DNA from: JBBRHQ01 sp963720735
GTDB lineage: Bacteria; Actinomycetota; Thermoleophilia; Solirubrobacterales; 70-9
Length of the DNA stretch: 64,000 nucleotides
Direction: 5' to 3'
NCBI GenBank assembly: GCA_963720735.1
Contig: CAVRGL010000001.1
Span: 496,001 to 560,000 of the forward strand
The notes beneath the pieces were generated by a model, which worked only from the letters and a program-made list of their open reading frames with translations, was not told where the DNA came from and did no database searches. Below are positions 31,432 through 41,026 of the stretch, one piece after another. Position numbers and translations under genes: made by a program. Within the stretch, counting starts at the first letter, position 1. Every line of letters starts with the position of its first letter.

Positions 31432-32277
31432 ATGCCCGAGCTCCCGGAAGTCGAGATCACGGCGCGCAGGCTCGACCGGGCGCTGCGCGGTGAGATCGTC
31501 AGCTCTGCGCTTGCACCGGGGATGAACGTGATGAAGACCTTCGAGCCCCCGCTGGAGGCGCTGGAGGGACGAGCGGTCAGTCGGGTCCGCCGGATCGGCA
31601 AGATGCCGGTGGTCGAGCTCGGCGACCTGGCGCTGCTGATCCACCTGATGTCGGCCGGCCGCCTGCAGCTGTTCGAGAAGCATGCCTCCCCCCGCGACCG
31701 GGCCTCGCGGCTGCTGCTGCGGCTCGGCCGGGCACGCGAGCTGCGGCTGCGCGAGTTCGGTACCCGCCAGCGGGCCTGGGCAAAGCTCCTCGGCGCCGCG
31801 GAGGTCGAGCGGGACGAGATGGTCGCGACCCTCGGCCCGGAGGCCTGGCCGGCTCCGCCCCTGGCGGAGTTCAGCGAGCTGATCGCCCAGCCCCGCCATC
31901 TGCACCCGCTGCTCCGCGACCAGCGGACGATCGCGGGGATTGGGCGCTCCTGGGTCGACGAGATCCTCTGGGAGGCGCGGCTCTCGCCGTTCCGCAAGGG
32001 CTCCGAACTGGAGGGCGACGAGGTCGAGCGCCTGCACGACGCGCTCGGCGTCCTCGACGGCGCGATCGGCCACTACGAGGGGGTGATCGGCGAGCGGGTC
32101 CCGGACAAGCTGCCGATGCCGCTCAAGGTGCACCGCCGCGAGGGCGAGCCATGCCCCCGCTGCGGGGCGAGAATCGAGGCCGTCTTCTTCTCCGAGCACC
32201 AGACCAACTACTGCCCCAAGGAGCAGACGGGCGGCCGGGTGCTCAAGGATCGCCGCCTCTCGCGGCTGCTCAAATAA
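31432..32277 (+). CDS. mutM: Formamidopyrimidine-DNA glycosylase family protein (Fpg/MutM)
   Basis: The start MPELPEVEITARRL places the catalytic Pro directly after Met, so the ATG at 31432 is certain and the reading from 31402 is not used. The 281-residue protein also has the helix-two-turn-helix (IGRSWVDEILWEARLSPF) and a C-terminal zinc finger, PCPRCG...YCPKEQTGGRVLKDR. The usual fourth zinc ligand Cys is replaced: YCPKEQ instead of YCPxCQ. It should excise oxidised purines from DNA. The finger may be weakened or use another ligand. It is divergent from nadA. Confidence 0.92.
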   Translation: MPELPEVEITARRLDRALRGEIVSSALAPGMNVMKTFEPPLEALEGRAVSRVRRIGKMPVVELGDLALLIHLMSAGRLQLFEKHASPRDRASRLLLRLGRARELRLREFGTRQRAWAKLLGAAEVERDEMVATLGPEAWPAPPLAEFSELIAQPRHLHPLLRDQRTIAGIGRSWVDEILWEARLSPFRKGSELEGDEVERLHDALGVLDGAIGHYEGVIGERVPDKLPMPLKVHRREGEPCPRCGARIEAVFFSEHQTNYCPKEQTGGRVLKDRRLSRLLK

Positions 32278-32288
32278 CTGCGCCGCAC

Positions 32289-32476
32289 GTCCTCCGCTCC
32301 CGCGAGGCCCGACACTCAGAGTCAAATGATGCTGTCGGGCCTCGCTCCCGCGTCCGGGCGTGCGGCGGTGAAAGGCAGGACGAGGTTTGCTTGCGGGCAA
32401 GCGGCCCCCGGACGCGGAGCCGGAGCCCGCAGATAACCGGTGTCTCTGAGTGCGGGCTCCGGCGGAGCAGAGGAGG
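32289..32476. repeat. Imperfect long inverted repeat between convergent genes
   Basis: Two arms of about 68 bases (32289-32358 and 32407-32476) are imperfect reverse complements around a 48-base centre. Perfect blocks include CCGCGTCCGGG (32348) with CCCGGACGCGG (32407) and CACTCAGAG (32313) with CTCTGAGTG (32444). Each arm also holds its own 13-bp hairpin (32302-32314 with 32333-32345, and 32419-32431 with 32451-32463). It lies between mutM and the gene ending at 32492, so it could be a bidirectional terminator or a mobile palindromic element. Confidence 0.8.
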
Positions 32477-32491
32477 CCGCGTAGTTATTCC

Positions 32492-33007
32492 TCAGCGCCC
32501 GGTCGCCTGGCGCAGCAGGGCCCGTCCGACGGTCACCGGGTGGTTGAGCACGGTGGCGACGCGGCCGCTCACGGAGAGCGGGTCGTGGGCGATCCCGAGC
32601 TGCCTCAGCACCGTCGCCTGGTCGAAGTACACCCGCTCGCAGATCAGCCTGTCCTCCTCGAAGACGAAGATCGCCAGGAAGCGCATCTCGAACTTGCGCC
32701 CGGTCGGCGGCAGGCCGCGGAACGGCCCCTTATGGGTCCCGTAGAGCATCGCCTCGACCAGGACCGCGCCGTCGGCGTGGTGCATCGCGATCAGCTCGTT
32801 GCGCTGGTCGGGGAATGCGGTGCGGGTCTCCTCGAAATAGGCATCGACCTCGGCCGCGCCGTCGTAGGTGTCCCCGGTCGCGATCAGCTCGTAGCGGGGA
32901 TGGTGGAAGGTCTCCATGGTCCGGTCGAACTCGTGCCGGTTCTCCGAGTCCATGTGCTCGCGGACGATCTCCTCGCGCTTCTGCCGCATCTCCTCGCTGA
33001 CCGCCAT
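32492..33007 (-). CDS. SnoaL-like / NTF2-fold protein
   Basis: The 171-residue product has a conserved polyketide-cyclase-like pattern: MDSENRHEFDRTMETFHHPRYELIATGD, YFEETRTAFPDQRNELIAMHHADGAVLVEAMLYGTHKGPFRGLPPTGRKFEMRF and the FEEDRLICERVYFDQATVLRQLG segment. This fold binds small hydrophobic ligands or acts in cyclisation or hydration. The substrate is unknown. It lies nine bases after nadC on the same strand and is therefore probably co-transcribed with it, which gives no clear functional link. Confidence 0.8.
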   Translation of the reverse strand: MAVSEEMRQKREEIVREHMDSENRHEFDRTMETFHHPRYELIATGDTYDGAAEVDAYFEETRTAFPDQRNELIAMHHADGAVLVEAMLYGTHKGPFRGLPPTGRKFEMRFLAIFVFEEDRLICERVYFDQATVLRQLGIAHDPLSVSGRVATVLNHPVTVGRALLRQATGR

Positions 33008-33016
33008 GCGCCGACT

Positions 33017-33871
33017 CTATCCCGTCCCCGCGCCGCCGTCGGGCTCGATCAGCATGCTGAGGTCGAGGGCCGGGGCGGAGTGGGTCAGCGCGCCGACCGA
33101 GATGAAATCGACGCCGGTCTCGGCGACCGCGCGGACGTTCTCCAGGGTGATACCACCCGAGGCCTCGAGCTGCGGCGCATCGGCCCCGGCGCGCAGGCCG
33201 ACCGCCTCCCGGATCTCCGCCGGGTCCATGTTGTCGAGCAGGATCCGGCCGGCGCCGGCCGCGATCGCCCGGCCGACCTCGTCGAGGTCGCGGCACTCGA
33301 CCTCGACCGGCCTCGCGGCAGCGCGCGCTCGCTCGACCGCCGCCTCCAGCCCTCCCGCCAGGGCGATGTGGTTCTCCTTGATCAGGATCGCGTCATACAG
33401 CCCCATGCGGTGGTTGATGCCCCCTCCAGCGGCCACCGCGCGCTTCTCGAGCGCTCGCAGGCCCGGGGTCGTCTTGCGGGTGTCGAGGATCCGGGCCCCG
33501 GTGCCGGCGACCGCGGCGACGTAGCGGGCGGTGAGGGTGGCGATCCCCGAGAGGTGACCGAGGAAGTTCAGCGCCGTGCGCTCGGCGGCGAGCAGCGATG
33601 CGGCCGGGCCGGTGGCGCTCGCAACCCGCACCGGGACCTCGTCGCGCCACTCGCCCTCGGCGGCCTCGGCCTCGAACCGCTCCACCCCGCACTGGCGCAT
33701 CACCTCGCCGGCGACCGCGAGCCCGAACAGCGCCCCGGCCGCCTTCTGGATGATCCGGGCGCTCCCGCGCGCTCCGTCGGGGATGACCGCCTCGGCGGTG
33801 AGGTCGCCGGCGCCGACGTCCTCGGCCAGGGCGCCGGCGACGAGCCGGCTGATCGCCTCCGCGTCGTCCAT
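33017..33871 (-). CDS. nadC: Nicotinate-nucleotide pyrophosphorylase, carboxylating
   Basis: The 284-residue enzyme converts quinolinate and PRPP to nicotinate mononucleotide, the step after NadA. Recognisable motifs are EDVGAGDLTAEAVIP, ERTALNFLGHLSGIATLTARYV, ILDTRKTTPGLRALEKRAVAAGGGINHRMGLYDAILIKENHI and EVECRDLDEV. The catalytic Arg and Lys residues of these motifs are present. It is divergent from the ECF sigma gene across a 63-base interval. Confidence 0.95.
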   Translation of the reverse strand: MDDAEAISRLVAGALAEDVGAGDLTAEAVIPDGARGSARIIQKAAGALFGLAVAGEVMRQCGVERFEAEAAEGEWRDEVPVRVASATGPAASLLAAERTALNFLGHLSGIATLTARYVAAVAGTGARILDTRKTTPGLRALEKRAVAAGGGINHRMGLYDAILIKENHIALAGGLEAAVERARAAARPVEVECRDLDEVGRAIAAGAGRILLDNMDPAEIREAVGLRAGADAPQLEASGGITLENVRAVAETGVDFISVGALTHSAPALDLSMLIEPDGGAGTG

Positions 33872-33934
33872 GCCGCCACCCTAGCTGGGCCGATCTGACG
33901 CGATCTCACGTTTCGCGGCCTGTGCCGCGTTTAA

Positions 33935-34406
33935 TTGGATGAGGTGAAAGGCCTGCCGCCCTTCCAGAGCCTGCTCGACCGCCACGCCAACGACGTGCTC
34001 GGCTTCCTGATCGCCGCGGTCGGACCGCAGGATGCCGAGGACTGCTTTCAGGAGACCTTCATTGCGGCGCTCCGCGCCTATCCCAAGCTCGGCGACGACC
34101 GCAACCTGCGCGGCTGGCTGCTGACCATCGCCCACAACAAGGCGATCGACCACCACCGCGGTCGCGGGCGGCGGGCGACGCCGACCGGCGACCCGCCCGA
34201 AGTGGCGGTCTCCGGGGCCGGAGCCGGGCGGCGGCATCTGGGGCGCGGTGGCCGGGCTGCCGCCGAAGCAGCGAACCGCGGTCGCGCTCCGCTTCGCCTG
34301 CGACATGCCGCATCGCGAGATCGCGGCGGCGCTCGACTGCTCCGAGGACGCGGCGCGCAGGAACGTCCACGAGGGTGTCAAGAAGCTGAGGGAGGTGCTG
34401 ACATGA
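33935..34406 (+). pseudogene. ECF-type RNA polymerase sigma factor, frameshifted
   Basis: The N-terminal part has sigma region 2: HANDVLGFLIAAVGPQDAEDCFQETFIAALRAYP and LRGWLLTIAHNKAIDHHRGRGR. Sigma region 4 (LPPKQRTAVALRFACDMPHREIAAALDCSEDAARRNVHEGVKKLREVL) follows in another frame. Deleting one base from the run of four G at 34214-34217 restores 156 residues ending TGA at 34404-34406. As deposited, the first frame instead runs on into the methyltransferase gene. The TTG at 33935 or a GTG at 33944 are the possible starts. The partner ogt gene overlaps the restored stop as ATGA. Confidence 0.8.
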
Positions 34407-35026
34407 ATCGTCAGGCGGACAGCGTGCTTCGCGACCTGGTCGACGGTCCCCCGCCCGACTCGGTCACGGCGGCCCGCGAGCGCTTCGTCGGACTCGCCGA
34501 TCAGGCGGGTCTGCTCGACATCGCCTACGCGATCGAGGACTCGCCCTTCGGGCCGATCCTGCTGGCGGCCACCGATCTCGGCCTGGTCATGGTCGGCCTT
34601 CCGGGCCTGGAGCCCGATTCCGCCCTGCAGCGGCTTTCCTCGGAGGTCTCTCCGCGGGTGGTCGAGGCTCCGGCCCGGCTCGACGAGGTGCGGCGCGAGC
34701 TCGACCTCTACTTCGCCGGCCGGCTTCGCGACTTCGACCTGCGGCTCGACTGGCAGCTGACCACGGGGTTTCGCCGCCGGGTTCTGAGGGCCACCGCGCG
34801 GATTCCCTACGGCGAGACCCGCAGCTACACGGAGATGGCTCGAAGCGCCGGCAATGAGCGCGCCCAGCGGGCGGCCGGCACCGCCCTCGGCTCCAACCCG
34901 ATCCCGATCGTCGTGCCCTGCCACCGGGTGCTGCGGGCGGGGGGCGCCCTCGGCGGCTACGGCGGCGGGCCGGCGATGAAGGAGGCTCTGCTGAGGCTCG
35001 AGGGTGCCCTCGCGGACCCTTGGTGA
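34403..35026 (+). CDS. ogt: Methylated-DNA--[protein]-cysteine S-methyltransferase
   Basis: The 207-residue protein has the ATase core: RRRVLRATARIPYGETRSYTEMARSAGN, the DNA-binding Arg finger region and the active-site motif PIPIVVPCHRVLRAGGALGGYGGG with the methyl-accepting cysteine in PCHR. It removes O6-alkyl groups from guanine in a suicidal reaction. The N-terminal about 50 residues (LRDLVDGPPPDSVTAARERFV) contain an uncommon extension. The ATG overlaps the sigma stop, so the sigma factor and repair enzyme are expressed together, which suggests an alkylation or stress response controlled by that sigma. Confidence 0.93.
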   Translation: MNRQADSVLRDLVDGPPPDSVTAARERFVGLADQAGLLDIAYAIEDSPFGPILLAATDLGLVMVGLPGLEPDSALQRLSSEVSPRVVEAPARLDEVRRELDLYFAGRLRDFDLRLDWQLTTGFRRRVLRATARIPYGETRSYTEMARSAGNERAQRAAGTALGSNPIPIVVPCHRVLRAGGALGGYGGGPAMKEALLRLEGALADPW

Positions 35027-35139
35027 ATCACCCCGGACTCAGCTGACGGGGATGTCGCGTCTCGTGGATGCAGGTTGGTCCCTGCATCCCGGCGAGCCCA
35101 GGCCCACAGCGCGAGTGGGAAGGCGAGCGGCCGCCCAGC

Positions 35140-38100
35140 TCACGAGGGCGCTCCGCGCGCGTGGTGGCGAGGCCGATGAAATCTGGCTGCCCGCCATCTA
35201 GAGACATTTCCCGCCGAATCCTTGGCCCGAACAAACAACCTCCGAACACCCGCCGAGACTGCAAAGGTCTTCCTCAGATGGTTCTTGCGCGCTACACGGA
35301 AGACGTGGGCAACGTGCCGGCGATTTGTCGATATCTCGATTTCCTTTAGGCCTGAAGCATTGTCGTAGGCATCAAGATGCAATGCATAGCTCTTCTTCCT
35401 CGAGGCGGATTTTGGCTGGCCAACCTTCCTCCTTGACTGGACTCGCATGACCCAAGCCGAGGCAATTCGGGGCGCTGTCTTATCGAGGATGATGTCGTCC
35501 GTGTAAGTCTCTGGCCCAGCCGGCCCTCCCACAAACCGCACGTAAACCGCCCTAGGAATGCGTTCCGGCCCGGACGAGGGAAGAGTCCAGTGAATCGACC
35601 TGCTGACTACTCGGCTCCCAGGGTGATCGAACCCCTCGTCGTTGCTGATAAGCGCGGTTGTGGCGCGGGCTGGCCACCGGATCATCAGTAGCACGCGGGA
35701 GTTGTTGGTTGCCCAGGCCCCTCCGTCGATTGAGACCCCTAAAGGCCCATGAGGCGGAGTGGCGGGAACGTCAAGCTCGGCTACAGCACCGCTCGAAAGA
35801 TGTACTGAATCCCCGGAATATCGAGCGGTCAGGCTGTGCCTAGGCATTCCAACGTTCTCGGTGGGAAAATAGGAAACTTGGCATTTCGAGGTTGAGCCGC
35901 TCACCTGAAGCAGAGTGCATTTGCCGGAGTTGCTAAAACGGCCCGCGGCCACGCTCGATGTAAACTGCACAGATCCCGTCGGTGGACTCGCCAAGCCGCC
36001 GAAGTCATCAACGACAGTGGCCATGCACTCCGTCTGCTCGGATTTAAGTATGGGATTTGGATCGCATGTAAACGTCAGGGTCGTAGTTCGCTCGGGGATA
36101 GTTACAACTGTCGATCCGGCGCTTGCAGCATGGCCTGAGTCGCCGAGATACTCGGCGGTAATCCGATGCGAGCCACTTTCTACGACCTCGGGCGTGTACG
36201 CGAGCGCGCACTTCGATGCCCCTACCGTGGATGTAGGAGTCAAGGTGCATTCGGCTTCGCCGGAGAATTGACCGCCAGGAGTGTTGGAAGTCATTTGAAT
36301 AGTCCCGCTCGGGTAGCTAAAACCGTCTAGTTCATTGTCCAATACGGTGGCAGTGCAGGTCGTGCTGCTCGTGTGCAATAGGGAGGCCGGGGTGCAAGAG
36401 ACCGAGGTACTGGTTGCATGGAGTGGCACTCCGTAAGGCGTCACCGACGCCGAGGGCGCCGACTCCTGCCCGGGCCCGACGCTGTTGATCGCGGTCACCG
36501 TGAAGGTGTAGGTCGTGCCGCCGGTGAGCCCGGTGATCGTCTTCGAGGACGCCGGGGCGCTGACCGTGGTCGGCGTCTGGGCGTTGGAGCCGATGTAGGG
36601 GGTGATCCGGTAGCTGCTGATCGGGCTGCCGCCGTCGTTGGCCGGCGGCGTCCAGTTGACCGTCGCCTGCTCGACCCCGGCGGTGGCGCTCACCCCCGTC
36701 GGCGCCCCGGGCGACGTCGTAGGGGTGGTGGCGTTCGAGGCCGCCGACTCCTGCCCGGGCCCGACGCTGTTGATCGCGGTCACCGTGAAGGTGTAGGTGG
36801 TGCCGCCGGTGAGCCCGGTGATCGTCTTCGAGGACGCCGGGGCGCTGACCGTGGTCGGCGTCTGGGCGTTGGCGCCGATGTAGGGGGTGATCCGGTAGCT
36901 GCTGATCGGGCTGCCGCCGTCGTTGGCCGGCGGCGTCCAGTTGACCGTCGCCTGCTCGACTCCGGCGGTGGCGCTCACCCCCGTCGGCGCCCCGGGCGAC
37001 GTCGTAGGGGTGGTGGCGTTCGAGGCCGCCGACTCCTGCCCGGGCCCGACGCTGTTGATCGCGGTCACCGTGAAGGTGTAGGTGGTGCCGCCGGTGAGGC
37101 CGGTGATCGTCTTCGAGGACGCCGGGGCGCTGACCGTGGTCGGCGTCTGGGCGTTGGCGCCGATGTAGGGGGTGATCCGGTAGCTGCTGATCGGGCTGCC
37201 GCCGTCGTTGGCCGGCGGCGTCCAGTTGACCGTCGCCTGCTCGACTCCGGCGGTGGCGCTCACCCCCGTCGGCGCCCCGGGCGACGTCGTAGGGGTGGTG
37301 GCGTTCGAGGGCGCCGACTCCTGCCCGGGCCCGACGCTGTTGATCGCGGTCACCGTGAAGGTGTAGGTGGTGCCGCCGGTGAGCCCGGTGATCGTCTTCG
37401 AGGACGCCGGGGCGCTGACCGTGGTCGGCGTCTGGGCGTTGGCGCCGATGTAGGGGGTGATCCGGTAGCTGCTGATCGGGCTGCCGCCGTCGTTGGCCGG
37501 CGGCGTCCAGTTGACCGTCGCCTGCTCGACGCCGGCGGTGGCGCTCACCCCCGTCGGCGCCCCGGGCGACGTCGTAGGGGTGGTGGCGTTCGAGGGCGCC
37601 GACTCCTGCCCGGGCCCGACGCTGTTGATCGCGGTCACCGTGAAGGTGTAGGTGGTGCCGTCGGTGAGCCCGGTGATCGTCTTCGAGGACGCCGGGGCGC
37701 TGACCGTGGTCGGCGTCTGGGCGTTGGCGCCGATGTAGGGGGTGATCCGGTAGCTGGTGATCGGGCTGCCGCCGTCGTTGGCCGGCGGCGTCCAGTTGAC
37801 CGGTCGCCTGCTCGTCTCCGGCGGTGGCGCTCACCCCCGTCGGCGCCCCGGGCGACGTCGTAGGGGTCGGTGGCGGTTTGAGGGCGCCGACTCCTGCCCG
37901 GGCCCGACGCTGTTGATCGCGGTCACCGTGAAGGTGTAGGTCGTGCCGCCGGTGAGGCCGGTGATCGTCTTCGAGGTCGCCGGGCGACTGACCGTGGTCG
38001 AGGGCGTCTGGGCGTTGGAGCCGATGTAGGGGGTGATCCGGTAGCTGGTGATCGGGCTGCCGCCGTCGTTGGCCGGCGGCGTCCAGTTGACGGTCGCCTG

Positions 38101-40913
38101 CTTGCCCCCGGCGGCGGCGCTGACTCCCGTCGGCGCTCCCGGGGCGATCGTCGTAGGTCGGCGTCATCGGCGTTCGAGGCCGCCGAGTCCTGCCCGGGCC
38201 CGACGCTGTTGATCGCGGCGACCTTGAAGGTGTATGTCGTGCCGCCGGTGAGGCCGGTGATCGTCTTCGAGGTCGCCGGGGCGCTGACCGTGGTCGGCGT
38301 CTGGGCGTTGGCGCCGATGTAGGGGGTGATCCGGTAGCTGGTGATCGGGCTGCCGCCGTCGTTGGCCGGCGGCGTCCAGTTGACCGTCGCCTGCTCGACT
38401 CCGGCGGTGGCGCTGACGTTGGTCACCTGGCCGGGAACCTGAGCCGGTGTCGAGGGGTTGAACTGCACGTCGACCCAGTAGTTCTCGGACTGGTAGGTGT
38501 TGGTCGGGAAGACGGGGCTCGAGTCGTACTGGTAGAGCCCGTTGCCGCCGCTGCTGGAATCGGGCAGGACGTGCAGCGGCGGGGCGTCGAGGTTGTCGGG
38601 CCCGGTCGCAGGCGGATGGTTGAGCGCCCACTCCTGGGCGGAGTAATGCCCGTTGGGTGCGAAGTAGCCCGCCACGTAGGTGGTGTTCGGCTGGATCGTC
38701 ACCGGGCTCGAGAAGTTGACCTTCTGCCAACCCGTGGTGGTCTCGCCGCTGAAGGTCGCCTGGGCCAGCAGGGTGCCGTCTGCCTTCCAGAGGCTGCCGA
38801 CATGGGTGCCCGTGTTGGCCGCGCTCTTGTAGTAGCGGATCCCGCTGATCGTGCCCGGGAGGTCGCTGCGGAACTTCACCCCGACCTCGAGCGAGCCGCC
38901 GTCACCGGAGTCCGTGGTCCCGGGGACGGTGCCGCCGAAGATCGTGCAGGGGCAGTTGACGGTGACCGGCGTGCCCGCGCTGGCGGCGCCGATGTTGCCC
39001 GAGTCGTCGATCGCCCGGGCCTTGACCGTGGTCGAGGGGCCGCCGTGGACGTTCCACGAGTAGGTCCAGGAGCTGGTCCCGTTCGCCGTGTGCCAGGTCG
39101 AGCCACCGTCCGTGGAGACCTCGACCGCGGCGACGTTCCCCCCGCCGGCATCGGATGCGGTGCCGGAGACGGTGACGCTGTTGCCGTCGGTGAGCGACGC
39201 CCCCGACGAGGGCGAGCTGACGGTCGCGGTGGGCGCCGCCGTGTCGGTCGACTTGGGAGTGGCGATCAGCCCGGACTGCAGGGTCGCCGGCTGGGCGCCC
39301 ATGTCCGCCATCAGGTTGACCGTGGCCTGCTGCATGTTGGCGTCCGTGTGGGTGGCGTTGGGGTTGGTGGCGCCGCTGTTCCAGGCGTTGGTGATGTCCA
39401 GACCCCAGCCCCACTGCACGGTTCCGGCGCCGAAGACCAGGGCGCCGCTCGGGGCTCGGTAGAGCGAGAGGCTGTGGGAGGCGGTGGTGTTGTCGGCGAC
39501 CCCGGTGCCGTAGTCGGTGAAAGTCTGCAGGCCGCTGACCGTGGTCGACGACATCGGGATGCGCCCGGCGGGACGGAAGCCGTTGTCGGGGTCGACGTCC
39601 CACTCGTAGCCCAGGGTGCCGGTGCCCGCCCCCAGGGTCAGGGTCTGGCCCGAGGTCAGGGTGGAGACGGCGGTGTTGCGCCAGAAGCGGAGCTTGCTGA
39701 AGGTCGAGGGGACCTTGATGTCGGAGGTTCCGGCGTTGACCGAGAAGATCTGGCCGCTGAGGCTGTTCTCGGGCCGGCCGGCGTCGCCCGGCGGGCTGAA
39801 TCGCGGATCGCGCCAGGTCGGGGTCGTCACCGGCGGATAGGAAGGGTCGACCGGGGCGTCGAAGTGGGTGTCCTTGTAATCGACCACGGTGCGATAGGGC
39901 GTACTGGTCCCGTCGGCCGAGCTCGAGGTCCAGCGGGTCTTCCAGAACAGCTCGTTGCCGCTGAAGAAGGCGAGGTTGACCCCGGCGTTACGGGCCGCCT
40001 CGACGCTCTGGCGCTCGCCGGCGGCCCAGTACTCGTCGTGGCCGTTGGAGATGAACACCTTGTGGTTCTGGAGCAGGGGCCCATTGGAATCAACATCCTT
40101 CTGGGCGACGTAGCTGAGGTCGTAGCCGTTTCGCTCCAGGAAGCGGATCATCTGGTACTCGGCGTAGAAGGGGTCCGACATGCCGTTGTCGGTGGTCAGG
40201 GTGCCGTCGAAGGGACGGTTGTAGGAGACGGCATAGGCGGCCTTGTAGCCGCCGGGGCTGCCGGGAGGACAGGAGACGGTGCACGAGTAGAGGCTGTTGC
40301 CGCCGTAGGCGTTGTAGGCCTGCCAGGTGGCGTCGGAGGTCTTCAGCACGATGTCCGAATGGCTGGAGTCGTCGCGGACGACGAAGAAGATCTGGCTCTC
40401 CCCGCCGGTGTCGTTGCGCACCAGGTGGGCGATGTAGAGGCCGGAGACGGCGTTGCTCGGGACCGTCCAGGAGGCGGAGACCTTCCAGTTGCCGCAGTCG
40501 ACCAGCCCGGTGGAGCTGGTCGTCTGGCAGGCCGGCTGGGTCTGCGGCAGGCTCGCCGAGGGCTGGATGTTGGAGGCGATTTTGCGGGCGCCGTCGCCGT
40601 TGTAGTAGCCGAGGCGGAGGATGTCGATGTGGTAGGAGCTCGCCGGGGTCTTGACCTTGAAGTTGACCGTCTGGCCGAGGTTGACGCTCATCGAGGTGGC
40701 GAACCCCTGGATCGAGCTGTCCCCGATCCCGCTGATCTGCCAGTCCGAGGGGGGGTCGCCCGCTTTGGTGTTCTCGCAGGCGACCTGGTTGGTCACCGGG
40801 GGCGCGCACGGATCGGCGGCCGAGGCGGTGCTCCCCTGCCGTACCGCGACCACGGCAACCGCCGCGATCAGGACCAGCGAGAACGACAGGATCAATCGGT
40901 GCGAGGGCCTCAT
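35140..40913 (-). pseudogene. Giant secreted multidomain protein with FN3 array, frame interrupted
   Basis: Reading from ATG 40913: a signal peptide (residues 1-33), then an N,N-dimethylformamidase-beta-like domain to about 490 with LGYYNGDGARKIA and VFISNGHDEYWAAGERQSVE. A bacterial Ig-like domain (about 515-600), a DUF4082 domain (about 615-760) and about seven FN3 repeats follow. Beyond them are Ig-like repeats with paired cysteines (TCTATVLDNE, TCDPNPILKSEQ) and a basic C-terminus. Five one-base insertions break the frame: two at 38150-38166, two at 37866-37878 and one near 37801. Removing them gives exactly 1,922 codons plus stop. The domain set suggests a surface adhesin or carbohydrate-binding enzyme. 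The final 1.2 kb is visibly richer in A/T than the rest. Confidence 0.72.
36461..38430. repeat. Tandem 285-bp FN3-module repeat array (about 7 copies)
   Basis: The motif at each unit start recurs at 36461, 36746, 37031, 37316, 37601, 37889 and 38185, with a period of 285 bases (95 residues) for the first four intervals and 288 and 296 for the last two. The units in 36746-37600 are almost identical, differing by a few bases. The two off-period intervals contain the extra bases that break the frame. Confidence 0.93.
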
Positions 40914-41026
40914 CCGCTCGGGTGAACGACGCCTACCGTACGCCCGAACTTGCATCGCGAGAGTTCCAAATTAGGACGAGTTCGGACGCCCACGACCCAG
41001 GGGCCCCGTTCCCCGCCCTGGCGCTC

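Noticed and set aside
33935..35026. Natural fusion of sigma factor and methyltransferase in one frame
   Set aside because: The middle part reads as low-complexity Arg/Ala sequence, while the missing sigma region 4 is present in another frame, so the fusion is created by the one-base insertion.
36418..37863. Plus-strand repetitive open frame in the FN3 array
   Set aside because: It is the reverse complement of tandem FN3 modules and repeats with the same 285-bp period, so it is not an independent gene.
36461..38430. CRISPR-like periodic repeat
   Set aside because: The units are 285 bp, nearly identical throughout and code for FN3 modules; there are no short repeats separated by unique spacers.
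38571..40925. Plus-strand open frame opposite the N-terminal part of the giant secreted protein
   Set aside because: Antisense to a protein with clear domains and a signal peptide; no independent evidence supports it.
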